Positions 17,005 through 25,874 of a stretch of DNA of 37,649 bases are shown piece after piece. A program made the translations under genes and the position numbers. The stretch comes from Deltaproteobacteria bacterium (lineage in GTDB: Bacteria; Desulfobacterota; GWC2-55-46), in contig JACREU010000006.1 of NCBI GenBank assembly GCA_016212705.1, forward strand, positions 89,030-126,678, in the 5' to 3' direction. The notes beneath the pieces were generated by a model that was not told where the DNA came from, did no database searches, and worked only from the letters and a program-made list of their open reading frames with translations. Each line of letters opens with the position of its first letter. Position 1 is the stretch's first letter.

Positions 17005-17505
17005 TTATTTGGCCCTGCTGAGGCTCAAGACGTAAGAGGCGACGTCCGCTATCTTCTTCTGTCCCAGCTGTGACTTCCAGACAGGCATGCCTTTCGCGGT
17101 GCCGTTGGTTATCGTGTGTACTACTTCCTCGGGCGCTCCGCCGTAGAGCCATGTGTCGTCCGTGAGGTTCGGCCCTATGCCGCCGGTCGCGTCCGCGCCG
17201 TGGCACGGCACGCAGTTCTGGGCGAATATCTCCTGCCCCCTGGCGATCGCCGTCGGGTCGTTGATTATCGCCGAGAGGTCGGCTGTGCCCCCGGCTGAGG
17301 CGAACTTTATCGACGCCTCTTTTAATTCATTCTCGTACATCGCGGCCTGGTTCCAGCCGGTAGCCCCCTTCCAGAAGCCCGGGTAAAGGACGAGATACAC
17401 TACGGCGATGGCTATCGACACGTACAGGAGCCACATGAGCCACGCTGGTATCGGGTTGTCGTACTCTTCAATTCCGTCTATCGAGTGTCCTAACTTTTCT
17501 GGCAT
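17005..17505 (-). CDS. ccoP: cbb3 oxidase subunit III, monoheme CcoP
   Basis: A membrane-anchored c-type cytochrome of 166 residues. The N-terminal region matches CcoP: a hydrophilic start, DNPIPAWLMWLLYVS leading into one TM (about 21-41) and the PGFWKG turn. A single cytochrome c domain follows, with CVPCH (98-102) and the axial Met140 in KGMPVW. Classical CcoP is about 300 residues with two hemes; this one has lost or never had the second domain. It would pass electrons towards CcoO/CcoN. The ATG at 17505 has GGAGG 7 nt upstream and lies 15 bp after ccoQ. Confidence 0.93.
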   Translation of the reverse strand: MPEKLGHSIDGIEEYDNPIPAWLMWLLYVSIAIAVVYLVLYPGFWKGATGWNQAAMYENELKEASIKFASAGGTADLSAIINDPTAIARGQEIFAQNCVPCHGADATGGIGPNLTDDTWLYGGAPEEVVHTITNGTAKGMPVWKSQLGQKKIADVASYVLSLSRAK

Positions 17506-17520
17506 CTCAATGCCTCCGGT

Positions 17521-17667
17521 TTATTGGTCTTCGCGGAAAGGTATGTCCCTGTGGGATTCGAGCCTCTCCCTGTTCTTTCTCCGCAGGGCCCAGAAGAGGG
17601 CCCCGCAGTATATGAGGAAGAAGTAGACGAGGACCGCTGATTTTGAAAAGACTGCAAACCCTTCCAT
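17521..17667 (-). CDS. ccoQ: CcoQ, small cbb3 oxidase subunit
   Basis: A 48-codon gene between ccoO and ccoP. The product has one TM segment (about 9-27; AVLVYFFLIYCGALFWAL) and a charged tail RRKNRERLESHRDIPF, the usual CcoQ layout. CcoQ stabilises the oxidase complex. The ATG at 17667 follows GAGGAGG 7 nt away, at the very end of ccoO (4-bp gap). Confidence 0.9.
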   Translation of the reverse strand: MEGFAVFSKSAVLVYFFLIYCGALFWALRRKNRERLESHRDIPFREDQ

Positions 17668-17671
17668 CTCT

Positions 17672-18273
17672 TTACCTCCTCTTTACCGCGGTCCCGAGGG
17701 ACTGCAGGTAGGCGATGAGCGCATCGAGCTCGGTCCTGCCCTTGGTCGCATCAGGCGCGGCGTCGATCTCCGCGCCCGTGTAAGGGACGCCGAGCGCGGC
17801 CATCGCCCTCAGCTTCGTCTGAATATTCGCGTTGTCGAGCCCTGTTTTAGCGAGCCAGGGGTATCTGGGCATTACGGACTCGGGGACTATGGACCTCGGG
17901 TCCTCCATGTGCTGTATGTGCCATGAGTCCGGGTACTTGCCCCCGACGCGGGCGAGGTCCGGGCCGGTCCTCTTCGAGCCCCACTGGTACGGGTGGTCGT
18001 ACATGGATTCAGCCGGCAGAGAATACGGGCCGTATCTTTCGGTCTCCGCCCTGAAGGGCCGTATCATCTGCGAGTGGCAGTTGTAGCAGCCCTCCCGGAG
18101 ATATATGTCCCTGCCTTCGAGCTCGAGCGCCGTATACGGGCGGACCCCATCGAGCGGCGGGATCGTGGATTTGAGGAAAAAGAGCGGCGTTATCTCGACA
18201 AGCCCGCCTATGCTTATGAGGCCGGCGATGAGTATCGCCATGAGGAACCCGTTTTTTTCGATGATCTCGTGTC

Positions 18274-18277
<4 letters not shown>
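17672..18277 (-). CDS. ccoO: cbb3 oxidase subunit II, CcoO
   Basis: A membrane-anchored monoheme cytochrome c of 201 residues. N-terminal TM (about 11-35), heme motif CYNCH (C64, C67, H68) in the strongly conserved block [14 protein letters not shown], then [25 protein letters not shown] and an axial Met region (VMPRYPWL). All are diagnostic for CcoO/FixO. It relays electrons from CcoP to the CcoN binuclear centre. Its ATG overlaps the ccoN stop by 4 bp. Confidence 0.96.
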
Positions 18278-19740
<1,463 letters not shown>

Positions 19741-19839
19741 ACTGCTCCTCCTTTCGTTCATGGCTTGGGTTTTCTATATGGAAAGGCCTCTGCTGAAGGC
19801 CCAAAAGTGCGGCGAAAGGGTTTCTCAGTAAAAAAGGCC

Positions 19840-19865
19840 TTTTTAGTCCTGATAAATGCTAAAAA
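19840..19865. promoter_or_regulatory. probable Rrf2 operator upstream of ccoN
   Basis: Imperfect dyad with outer arms TTTTTAG / CTAAAAA and the core TTTTAGTCCTGAT (19841-19853). The same 13 bp occurs exactly in the promoter of the Rrf2 gene (20349-20361). On the minus strand it reads ATCAGGACTAAAA, and the TAAAAA could serve as a -10. It lies between the Rrf2 stop and ccoN, 100-125 bp before the ccoN ATG. Assignment to the Rrf2 protein is inferred from repeat and location. Confidence 0.65.
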
Positions 19866-19866
19866 A

Positions 19867-20316
19867 TCAGCCCGCCTGCTCGAGCTTCCTCGCGGTTCTC
19901 TTCCGGAGAATCTCGGCGTCTCTCACGAGGTCCAGCATGGTCTTGGACTCAAGCACCTCGAAGAGCCTTTTTTGCGCCTCCCTCCAGACCGGGTGGACCG
20001 GACAGACGTCATCCCTGGAACACTCGCCCTTCTTGATAAGACAGACGTTCAGGTGTATGGGCCCTTCTACGGCCTCTATCGTCTCACGAAGCGTTATGGA
20101 GCCTGCGGGCCTGGCGAGAAGAAACCCTCCCTTTGCGCCCCGCCTCGATTTTACGAGGCCGGCGCGGGAAAGGCTCTGCATTATCTTCGAGAGGTAGCTT
20201 TTGGGGACGTCCTGGGACTCCGATATCTCGCTGATAAGAGATATCCTGTCTTCATGCGTGGCGAGGTAGAGTACCGCCCTTACGGCATACTCCCCGTCCC
20301 TTGTGATCTGCAACAT
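19867..20316 (-). CDS. Rrf2-family Fe-S transcription regulator
   Basis: A DNA-binding regulator of 149 residues (IscR/NsrR/RsrR family). Winged helix at the N terminus with MLQITRDGEYAVRAVLYLA and the recognition segment DVPKSYLSKIMQSLSRAGLV, followed by SRRGAKGGF. Three cysteines at 92, 99 and 105 (CLIKKGECSRDDVC) occupy the place of the [2Fe-2S] ligands of IscR and NsrR. It could therefore sense O2, NO or Fe-S status. A TTG six bases upstream is possible, but ATG at 20316 with AAAGGTG is preferred. Location directly upstream of ccoN and a repeated motif in both promoters suggest control of the oxidase and itself. Confidence 0.92.
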   Translation of the reverse strand: MLQITRDGEYAVRAVLYLATHEDRISLISEISESQDVPKSYLSKIMQSLSRAGLVKSRRGAKGGFLLARPAGSITLRETIEAVEGPIHLNVCLIKKGECSRDDVCPVHPVWREAQKRLFEVLESKTMLDLVRDAEILRKRTARKLEQAG

Positions 20317-20347
20317 AGTCAAAACACCTTTGTGGATAATTTAGATG

Positions 20348-20377
20348 ATTTTAGTCCTGATTCACCTAATTTGTCAA
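20348..20377 (-). promoter_or_regulatory. sigma-70 promoter of the Rrf2 gene with overlapping operator
   Basis: Minus strand: TTGACA (20377-20372), an 18-nt spacer and TAAAAT (20353-20348). The motif ATCAGGACTAAAA (20361-20349), identical to the copy before ccoN, covers the end of the spacer and most of the -10. Binding here would block polymerase, so autorepression is expected. Predicted start near 20341, 25 bp before the ATG. Confidence 0.72.
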
Positions 20378-20697
20378 GGGGAAAGTTGCGATTTTTTTTG
20401 CGCGCTGACGCCAGGCCGCTTAACACCTTGAATTTTCGTGATATTTTTGAGACCCAAGCTTGCGTTTGCGAATATATTCAAGTGTTCACTTTTTTTACAC
20501 TACCCCTATTATTGTAACTACCTGATTTTAAAGATAATCTGACCATTTTCCCTAATTAATACCGTGTGCCTCTTTGCCTGCAGTCCATTTTTTTTACTAT
20601 TCTTACCGCTCACAGGGGAGGTTATGGGCGATATTGGCCCTATAAAATATGCATATAATCAATGAGTTAGACCATATATACGGGGAGTACACATGTG

Positions 20698-20713
20698 TGG
20701 CACGTCAATTGCT
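20698..20713 (+). promoter_or_regulatory. sigma-54 promoter of the PEP-CTERM gene
   Basis: TGGCACGTCAATTGCT, with GG (20699-20700) and GC (20711-20712) exactly 10 nt apart, a full match to the RpoN consensus. Predicted start near 20724, giving a leader of about 37 nt with the ribosome site GAGGAG. Sigma-54 promoters with PrsR-type activators are known for PEP-CTERM genes in other bacteria. The dyads seen at 7417-7460 are not repeated upstream, so a different activator is likely. Confidence 0.85.
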
Positions 20714-20760
20714 TTTACTCAAGACATAGTAGCCGACAACCGTTCCTGAGGAGTAACGCC

Positions 20761-21489
20761 ATGAGGACAATAAAAAAGGCGAGCGCGCTCGCTACATTCG
20801 CACTCGCCATAGGGGTATGCGGGAGCGCAGGCGCAGTCACAATAGACGGGTCCTTCTCAACCGCCGAATGGGCGGGTTATTACTCGACCGAAGACTGGGT
20901 CGGGAGCAACGGTTATGTGGGGCCGGGGTACGGCGGCCAGTCCTTCGATGTCGAATACCTCGCCCTCTACATGGACGGAAACAACCTGTACTTCGCACTT
21001 CAAACCGGCTTCAACGTGACGAGCGGCGTCCTCTACGGCGGGTATCTCTACAAGCCCGGCGACTTCGCCATAGACGTCAATAACGACGGCGTCTACGATT
21101 ACGCCCTCGACTTCTCGGTCTCCGGATCGACCGTGAACTATTCCCTCTATCAGGTGACTGCCTGGAAAAACAGCATGTACGCCCAGCACGCGGCGGCCGA
21201 CCCGTTCGAGTACAAGACAGCCACGACCTCGTCCCCGCTCCTTTCGTTCACCGGCTCCGAAGGGACCTCAGGGTCATCTTACGTGCTCGAAGGCGGTTTT
21301 GATGCGAGCTATCTCACCCTCTACAGCGGCGGCCCAGTCACGCTCCACTGGACGATGGAGTGCGGGAACGACTACCTGAACGTCACCACTACCCCGGTGC
21401 CGGAGCCTTCGACCATCATGCTCCTCGGCGGCGGGTTGCTGGCCGCTTTTGGTTTTGCGGGGGCAATGAGAAAAAGGCGTCAGGGCTGA
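20761..21489 (+). CDS. PEP-CTERM sorted exported protein
   Basis: A 242-residue secreted protein. Signal peptide about 1-25 (positively charged start, hydrophobic core, GSAGA before the cut). The mature part is rich in Gly, Ser, Tyr and Asp, predicted beta structure. The C terminus is a complete PEP-CTERM signal from residue 213: VPEPS, a hydrophobic helix and a basic tail RKRRQ. Exosortase (EpsH/XrtA type) elsewhere in the genome would cut near PEP and process it to the cell surface or matrix. The frame also opens at 20695, but that ATG overlaps the sigma-54 promoter; ATG at 20761 with GAGGAG 7 nt upstream is the real start. The substrate or matrix role is unknown. It is expressed as a single gene (promoter, gene, terminator). 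Confidence 0.92.
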   Translation: MRTIKKASALATFALAIGVCGSAGAVTIDGSFSTAEWAGYYSTEDWVGSNGYVGPGYGGQSFDVEYLALYMDGNNLYFALQTGFNVTSGVLYGGYLYKPGDFAIDVNNDGVYDYALDFSVSGSTVNYSLYQVTAWKNSMYAQHAAADPFEYKTATTSSPLLSFTGSEGTSGSSYVLEGGFDASYLTLYSGGPVTLHWTMECGNDYLNVTTTPVPEPSTIMLLGGGLLAAFGFAGAMRKRRQG

Positions 21490-21513
21490 GAGGTCTTTAA
21501 ATTTGTCTGCTTG

Positions 21514-21544
21514 AAAGGGCTTGCCTCGGCAAGCCCTTTTTTTT
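21514..21544 (+). terminator. intrinsic terminator of the PEP-CTERM gene
   Basis: Stem GGGCTTGCC / GGCAAGCCC (9 bp) with a 2-nt core loop, preceded by AAA and followed by eight T residues, 25 bp after the stop codon. A textbook Rho-independent terminator on the plus strand. Confidence 0.93.
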
Positions 21545-21624
21545 GGGTGGGGTTTTCACGCAAGTGTTTCAGACCGGGCTTACCCATTAAGCGAGGTGCC
21601 TTTCCATCGTCCCTTCGCCGAATA

Positions 21625-22227
21625 TCAGAGCGTTGCCGCGGCGGCCTCTTTCCACTCTCCGGGCTTTAGCCCGGAAAGCTCCCATTGCCCGACGCTTACG
21701 CGGATGAGTCTCAGGGTCGGCAGTCCCACAGCCGCGGTCATCCTCCGCACCTGCCTGTTCCTGCCTTCTGTTATGACAATCTCTATCCATGCCGTCGGAA
21801 CGGACTTTCTGAATCTTATGGGCGGCACGCGGGGCCAGATGAACGATGGCTCTTCGACGGCCCGCACGCGGGCGGGCCTTGTCATGCCGTCGTTTAACAG
21901 GACGCCTTTTCTCAGGCCTTCGAGCGCCGCTTCATTAGGCGTCCCCTCGACCTGCACGAGATATGTCTTCGGGAGTTTTCCCTTCGGGTCTGTGATGATG
22001 TGCTGGAGACTGCCGCTGTTCGTCAGCACCACGAGCCCTTCGCTGTCGTAGTCGAGGCGGCCTGCCGCGTAGACGCCCTTATGCGGGATGTAATCGGCGA
22101 GTGTCGCGCGCCCTTCGCTATCCGTAAACTGGGAGAGGACGTTGAATGGCTTGTTCAAGAGGATGACCAGCTCTCGCGCCGGTTTCTTTCCGGTCTTCGT
22201 GTCTCTGTATCCGGCCTTACTTTTCAT
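21625..22227 (-). CDS. 23S rRNA pseudouridine synthase, RluE/RsuA family
   Basis: Isomerises a uridine in rRNA. 200 residues, without an N-terminal S4 domain, which fits RluE rather than RsuA/RluB. Visible blocks: [12 protein letters not shown], the catalytic [15 protein letters not shown] (Asp59), KTYLVQVEG and [10 protein letters not shown]. The ATG at 22227 lies inside the 3' end of the cyclase gene (11-bp overlap) and has only a weak ribosome site, so translation is probably coupled. It looks like a housekeeping gene at the end of an unrelated operon. RluE is the closest E. coli relative I recognise; the exact target uridine is not proven. Confidence 0.9.
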   Translation of the reverse strand: MKSKAGYRDTKTGKKPARELVILLNKPFNVLSQFTDSEGRATLADYIPHKGVYAAGRLDYDSEGLVVLTNSGSLQHIITDPKGKLPKTYLVQVEGTPNEAALEGLRKGVLLNDGMTRPARVRAVEEPSFIWPRVPPIRFRKSVPTAWIEIVITEGRNRQVRRMTAAVGLPTLRLIRVSVGQWELSGLKPGEWKEAAAATL

Positions 22228-24130
22228 GAAAAACCGTAGTCCCGTCCCACTCGGCAGGCGGCGGGTTTTCGATCAGCTCCCTCGCCCTCTCCTCGTATAT
22301 GGCGTAGAGTAAGAGAGGGTTGTTCACCCTCAATGCGCGGAACGTCTCCCTTGCTAGGTCCCATCGCCTCTCGCGGTACAACTTAAGCCCCTCATGATAC
22401 GCGTCTATCTCTTTTACGACCGCCTCATCCACGGCCCCGGTCTCCCCGACCGGCTCATAGATCCCGACCGGCTCGCTCTTGCCCTTGACCCTCACGATGT
22501 CGAGCTCCCTGTAAACGAAACCGGGGGCGAGGGCGCGGGTCGAGGCGCTCACGATTATATCTACCCCGTACTTTTTGGACAGCCCTTCGAGGCGCGAGGC
22601 GAGGTTCACTCCGTCTCCGATGACCGTATAGTTAAGGCGCGTTATTGACCCCATGTTCCCGGCTACGACCATCGCCGTGTTCACGCCGACCCCGAGCGAG
22701 AGCATCGGGAGCCCCTTTGCCTCGAACTCGGCGTTAAGCCCTTTTAGAGCCTCTCTCATCCCGAGCGCTGTCCTGACGGAGCGCGCCGCGTCGTCCTCGT
22801 TCTTAAGGGGCGCGCCAAAGAGGGCCATTACCGCGTCCCCGATGTATTTGTCCACGACGCCGCCGTTCGCCTCTATTACGGCGCTTATTCGCGTGAAGTA
22901 GTCGTTCAGGAACGAGAGTATCTCCTGCGGAGTGTGCCTCTCGCAGAGCGAGGTAAAGCCCCTTAAGTCCGAAAAGAGTACCGTGACCTCGCGCTCCTCT
23001 CCGCCGAGCTCAATCTCCTTTTTAAGCAGTTCCTCTGCTATGGCAGATGAGACGACCTTGCCCAGAAGGGAGCGGACGCGGTCCCGCTCGATGAGCCCCT
23101 TGACCATGTGGTTAAAGGAGGACGCGAGCCTGCCTATCTCGTCCTCCTGAGCGACCTTTACGTCCTCCGAGTAATCCCCCTCGTATATCCTCTTTGCGCC
23201 TGCGGCCAGGTCGCGGACTGGCCTTGTGACAGTCCGCGCTATAAGGACGCCGCCGGCGACGGAGAGCGCGAGCCCGAGCGCGAAGAGAAGGATGAGCGCG
23301 GCCCTGAGCCTTTTATATGGAGAGAGCGCTTCATCTAGCGACCTCTGGAGGAGGGCCGTGACCTTATCCTTGCCGTGGGAGACCGGCACGGCAAAGGAGA
23401 CGAACTTATCTCCGCCGAGGACCATCTCCGTCTGCGCCGGTCCGTCCGTGCTGAACGCGGCCTTGAGCCCCTCCCTCTCGGAGAGGGGCAGTGTAGAGGC
23501 GATGACGGAGGTCCCCTCTTGAGAATTGCTCAGAAGCGACACTTGAGTCTGCGTCAGGGCCTTCAGCTCCTGCACGAACCTGTCGTCTATGTGGAACCCG
23601 ATGCATATCCACGCGTCCGGCATGGGCACGAGGAGCGGGACAACCGCCATCTGATAGGGTTTGCCGTCGATGAAGACGACGGACGCGGCCTCACCGAACT
23701 CGCTGTCTTCAGCCGAGGAGAGCAGGCCCTTTAATACGAACTCAGCGCCTGTTGTGCCGGGGTTGAGCGTGTCGGCTATAACCTCCCCGTCCATCGAGAC
23801 GAGCGTCATGACGTCCGCCCTTATCCGTATCCTGTGGTTATCGAGCGCCGAGAGTACGGTCGAGTGGTCGCGCGTTCCGTAGGCCTCCTTGAAGGCGAAG
23901 TCGCCGGATAAGAGCCGCGCGGCCTCAAGGAGCCTCGCTTCGCGCTCCTTCATGATGCGGCCGAAGACGGACGCCGTGATCTTGAGCGTCTCATCTATTT
24001 GAATACGGGAGTTTTTTATTGAGGCGGTGTTTACGGAGATGAATACCGCGGCCTGGACGAGGACGAGGAGCCCAAGGAAGAAAACGAGTATCCTCGCGCG
24101 GAAGCTTTTGAAGCGAAAAGGAGACGTCAC
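22217..24130 (-). CDS. membrane class III adenylate/guanylate cyclase with Cache-like sensor
   Basis: Makes cAMP or cGMP. 637 residues: TM1 about 13-33, a periplasmic sensor region about 35-275 resembling a double Cache domain, TM2 about 278-300, HAMP about 300-352, then the catalytic domain about 380-555. Metal-binding Asp residues lie in LFSDLRGFT and [10 protein letters not shown]; the Lys in VDKYIGD favours [16 protein letters not shown] is the usual class IIIb block. The C terminus carries a short helical, TPR-like extension. It starts at GTG 24130 immediately after the TAA of the cupredoxin gene (TAAGTG), so the two are translationally coupled. A sensor for something bound by the cupredoxin or barrel is plausible but inferred. 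Confidence 0.92.
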   Translation of the reverse strand: MTSPFRFKSFRARILVFFLGLLVLVQAAVFISVNTASIKNSRIQIDETLKITASVFGRIMKEREARLLEAARLLSGDFAFKEAYGTRDHSTVLSALDNHRIRIRADVMTLVSMDGEVIADTLNPGTTGAEFVLKGLLSSAEDSEFGEAASVVFIDGKPYQMAVVPLLVPMPDAWICIGFHIDDRFVQELKALTQTQVSLLSNSQEGTSVIASTLPLSEREGLKAAFSTDGPAQTEMVLGGDKFVSFAVPVSHGKDKVTALLQRSLDEALSPYKRLRAALILLFALGLALSVAGGVLIARTVTRPVRDLAAGAKRIYEGDYSEDVKVAQEDEIGRLASSFNHMVKGLIERDRVRSLLGKVVSSAIAEELLKKEIELGGEEREVTVLFSDLRGFTSLCERHTPQEILSFLNDYFTRISAVIEANGGVVDKYIGDAVMALFGAPLKNEDDAARSVRTALGMREALKGLNAEFEAKGLPMLSLGVGVNTAMVVAGNMGSITRLNYTVIGDGVNLASRLEGLSKKYGVDIIVSASTRALAPGFVYRELDIVRVKGKSEPVGIYEPVGETGAVDEAVVKEIDAYHEGLKLYRERRWDLARETFRALRVNNPLLLYAIYEERARELIENPPPAEWDGTTVFHEK

Positions 24131-24787
24131 TTACCTGTATCCGTTGCCGGAGGCAACTGGCGCCCTCCAGGCCCTCCAGACGTTCTGGAGCGCGACCTGA
24201 AAATCCGCCTTCGAGGCCCCATCATCAGCGACCCTGACCCTTACAGGGGCCGGTTTTGCGGATGCCTTCAACCTCGGGTGCCAGACACTCACGTCGTACT
24301 CTCCGGCGGGGATGTTCTCTATCCTCCCCCTGCCGTTTTCAGAGGCTGTCGAAAAGTGCGGGGTATCCGATACGAAGACATACGCCGACATCCAGTCGTG
24401 TATGTTGCAGCCGAGGGCTACGACGCCTGGCTTGTCGAATACGACGGGGTTCGCAGGGGTGCCGGTGTAAAGCGGTATCTCGAACCTCTTGGCCTCGGAG
24501 AACGAATAGACGTGATGTCGGAGCTTGTCATGGTTCGGGAAATTCACCGCCGTCCCCTTCTCTATCGCGGTCACATAGCCGACGAACTCCTTGTCTATCT
24601 GGTCTATTACAGCCTTCCTGGAGGCAAATGAGGGCGCGCCGTCCCTTGGGACCGCGTAGACGACCGCGTCGGCTACGGGATTGGACTTGCCATCGTTGAC
24701 GGAGAACTCTATCGACCCGGCAAAGGCCGGGGAGGAAAGCGCCGCCGCAAGCGCGGCAAGGAGTATTATGCCGGTTTTATTGAGCAT
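24131..24787 (-). CDS. cupredoxin-like periplasmic protein (MauL-type)
   Basis: An exported protein of 218 residues; signal peptide about 1-23 (ends in PAFA). The central domain has the cupredoxin fold pattern of proteins often named methylamine utilisation protein: FPNHDKLRHHVYSFS supplies one His ligand, and LGCNIHDWM supplies Cys127, His130 and Met133, a complete type 1 copper set. A carboxypeptidase-regulatory-like beta domain follows (about 150-200; IENIPAGEYDVSVWHP). No methylamine dehydrogenase genes are nearby, so the old name is misleading. It sits between a barrel-like gene (9 bp upstream) and a cyclase that starts right after its stop, suggesting a periplasmic copper or redox relay for that cyclase. 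Confidence 0.83.
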   Translation of the reverse strand: MLNKTGIILLAALAAALSSPAFAGSIEFSVNDGKSNPVADAVVYAVPRDGAPSFASRKAVIDQIDKEFVGYVTAIEKGTAVNFPNHDKLRHHVYSFSEAKRFEIPLYTGTPANPVVFDKPGVVALGCNIHDWMSAYVFVSDTPHFSTASENGRGRIENIPAGEYDVSVWHPRLKASAKPAPVRVRVADDGASKADFQVALQNVWRAWRAPVASGNGYR

Positions 24788-24796
24788 GGCTGATGT

Positions 24797-25783
24797 TTAG
24801 TAGCTATACATGAAGAGGGCGCGGACGGCTGAACTTGAATAGCTCAAGTCGTCGGCCTCGCCCTCGTTCATCTCGTAGCCGAGGCCGACAGACCCGTGGC
24901 CTTTAAAGAGCGAATAGCTCGCGTCAATGCTGAATGTATTTATCGCCCCAAAGACCTTGTAGGCGCAGAAGTTCTCGCTGTACGCGTCGTCTACTACCAT
25001 CGCGGAAATATCGGCCCTTTCGAGCGCCTCGACGAAGTTCGTCGGCGTGCAGGAGGAGTCGAATTCGCCTGACCTGTAGGCATAGCCGCCTGTCAAGAGG
25101 ACCCTTTCGGTAAGCGCGTATGAGGCCTCGATTGAGACCGTCCAGCTCTCCTGGTCGAAGACGTCGGAGGCGAGCCCCGGGATCGCATCCCCGTCCTTGC
25201 CGTCCCTCGCCTCGTAAATATAACCTACCCTTCCGTCGAGCCTCTCCGTGAGCCTTTTGCCCATTTGCACGCCCGCGCCATAGAGAATGCTCTCGCGCGC
25301 GTCATCATCCACGTCAAGGTATGCCGCGTACATATTCGGCTTGACCCATGCCGCGTTCCGGCCGAATGCGAGCTTCTGTCTGATTGAGAGGCTGAAACCC
25401 GCCTTACGATAATCGAGTTGTTCGAATTCTCCGAAGAGCCCGGAATCCAGGTCAACGGTAAGCCTCAGGCGGGTGGAGTCGGCGAGCTGGTTGTATCTGC
25501 CGAAGGATAACCCGAGAAAGTACTCGGTGTCCTCCCGTTCGTCATCGGCAAATGACGAACGGTTGAGGTTCTTGTGGGCCTTTATCCCGGTCTCAGCGTC
25601 CGCTATCCACTCTACCCATTCGGCTGACGCGGAGGTCGAAAAGAGGATGGTAGCGCAGACAGTGACGGCGGCCAACAATCCAAAGAGGGTCTTTTTGACA
25701 GAGAAAAGGCGGGTGGCAAAAACGGCTGGAAGGGCGGTCTTGCGCGCCATGGGTTTGAGCCCCTTGAGTTCCGCTTCCTTCAT
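24797..25783 (-). CDS. predicted outer-membrane beta-barrel protein
   Basis: Function not recognised. 328 residues from ATG 25783. A hydrophobic signal segment (SVKKTLFGLLAAVTVCATI) ends at STSASA; the mature part is made of alternating polar/aromatic strands typical of outer-membrane barrels, with GVQMGKR, GRVGYIYEAR and GGYAYRSGE turns and a C-terminal aromatic residue (MYSY). The frame is open to a TTG at 25828, but that lies upstream of the predicted start of transcription. ATG 25750 (MARKT), with AAGGGG 9 nt upstream, is a good alternative start and gives a more normal signal peptide. First gene of the barrel, cupredoxin, cyclase, RluE cluster. Two Cys in the loop regions (SSCTP, NFCAY) could form a disulfide. 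Confidence 0.72.
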   Translation of the reverse strand: MKEAELKGLKPMARKTALPAVFATRLFSVKKTLFGLLAAVTVCATILFSTSASAEWVEWIADAETGIKAHKNLNRSSFADDEREDTEYFLGLSFGRYNQLADSTRLRLTVDLDSGLFGEFEQLDYRKAGFSLSIRQKLAFGRNAAWVKPNMYAAYLDVDDDARESILYGAGVQMGKRLTERLDGRVGYIYEARDGKDGDAIPGLASDVFDQESWTVSIEASYALTERVLLTGGYAYRSGEFDSSCTPTNFVEALERADISAMVVDDAYSENFCAYKVFGAINTFSIDASYSLFKGHGSVGLGYEMNEGEADDLSYSSSAVRALFMYSY

Positions 25784-25818
25784 ATCGACATCCGTCTTAT
25801 TCAGGGATAGACGCCTAA

Positions 25819-25847
25819 ATAATGACAAAAGCCCTTTTTTTTGTCAA
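25819..25847 (-). promoter_or_regulatory. sigma-70 promoter of the barrel/cupredoxin/cyclase cluster
   Basis: Minus strand: perfect -35 TTGACA (25847-25842), 17-nt spacer, -10 CATTAT (25824-25819). Predicted start near 25812, 29 bp before the ATG at 25783. It follows the radical SAM stop-side region closely, with the A-rich spacer giving a bent appearance. Confidence 0.6.
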
Positions 25848-25874
25848 CGGTAATGTAGAGGTCTGCCTGCGGGC

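Noticed and set aside
16994-17206. Extended N terminus of CcoG from 17206.
   Set aside because: Runs through the end of ccoP and is unlike any CcoG; the start at 16993 fits family and spacing.
20695-20760. Upstream in-frame extension of the PEP-CTERM gene to ATG 20695.
   Set aside because: The extension overlaps the sigma-54 promoter and would lie before the transcription start; the inner ATG has a good ribosome site followed by a signal peptide.
24131-24787. Methylamine utilisation function for the cupredoxin.
   Set aside because: No methylamine dehydrogenase or mau genes nearby; the family name is historic and does not support that role.
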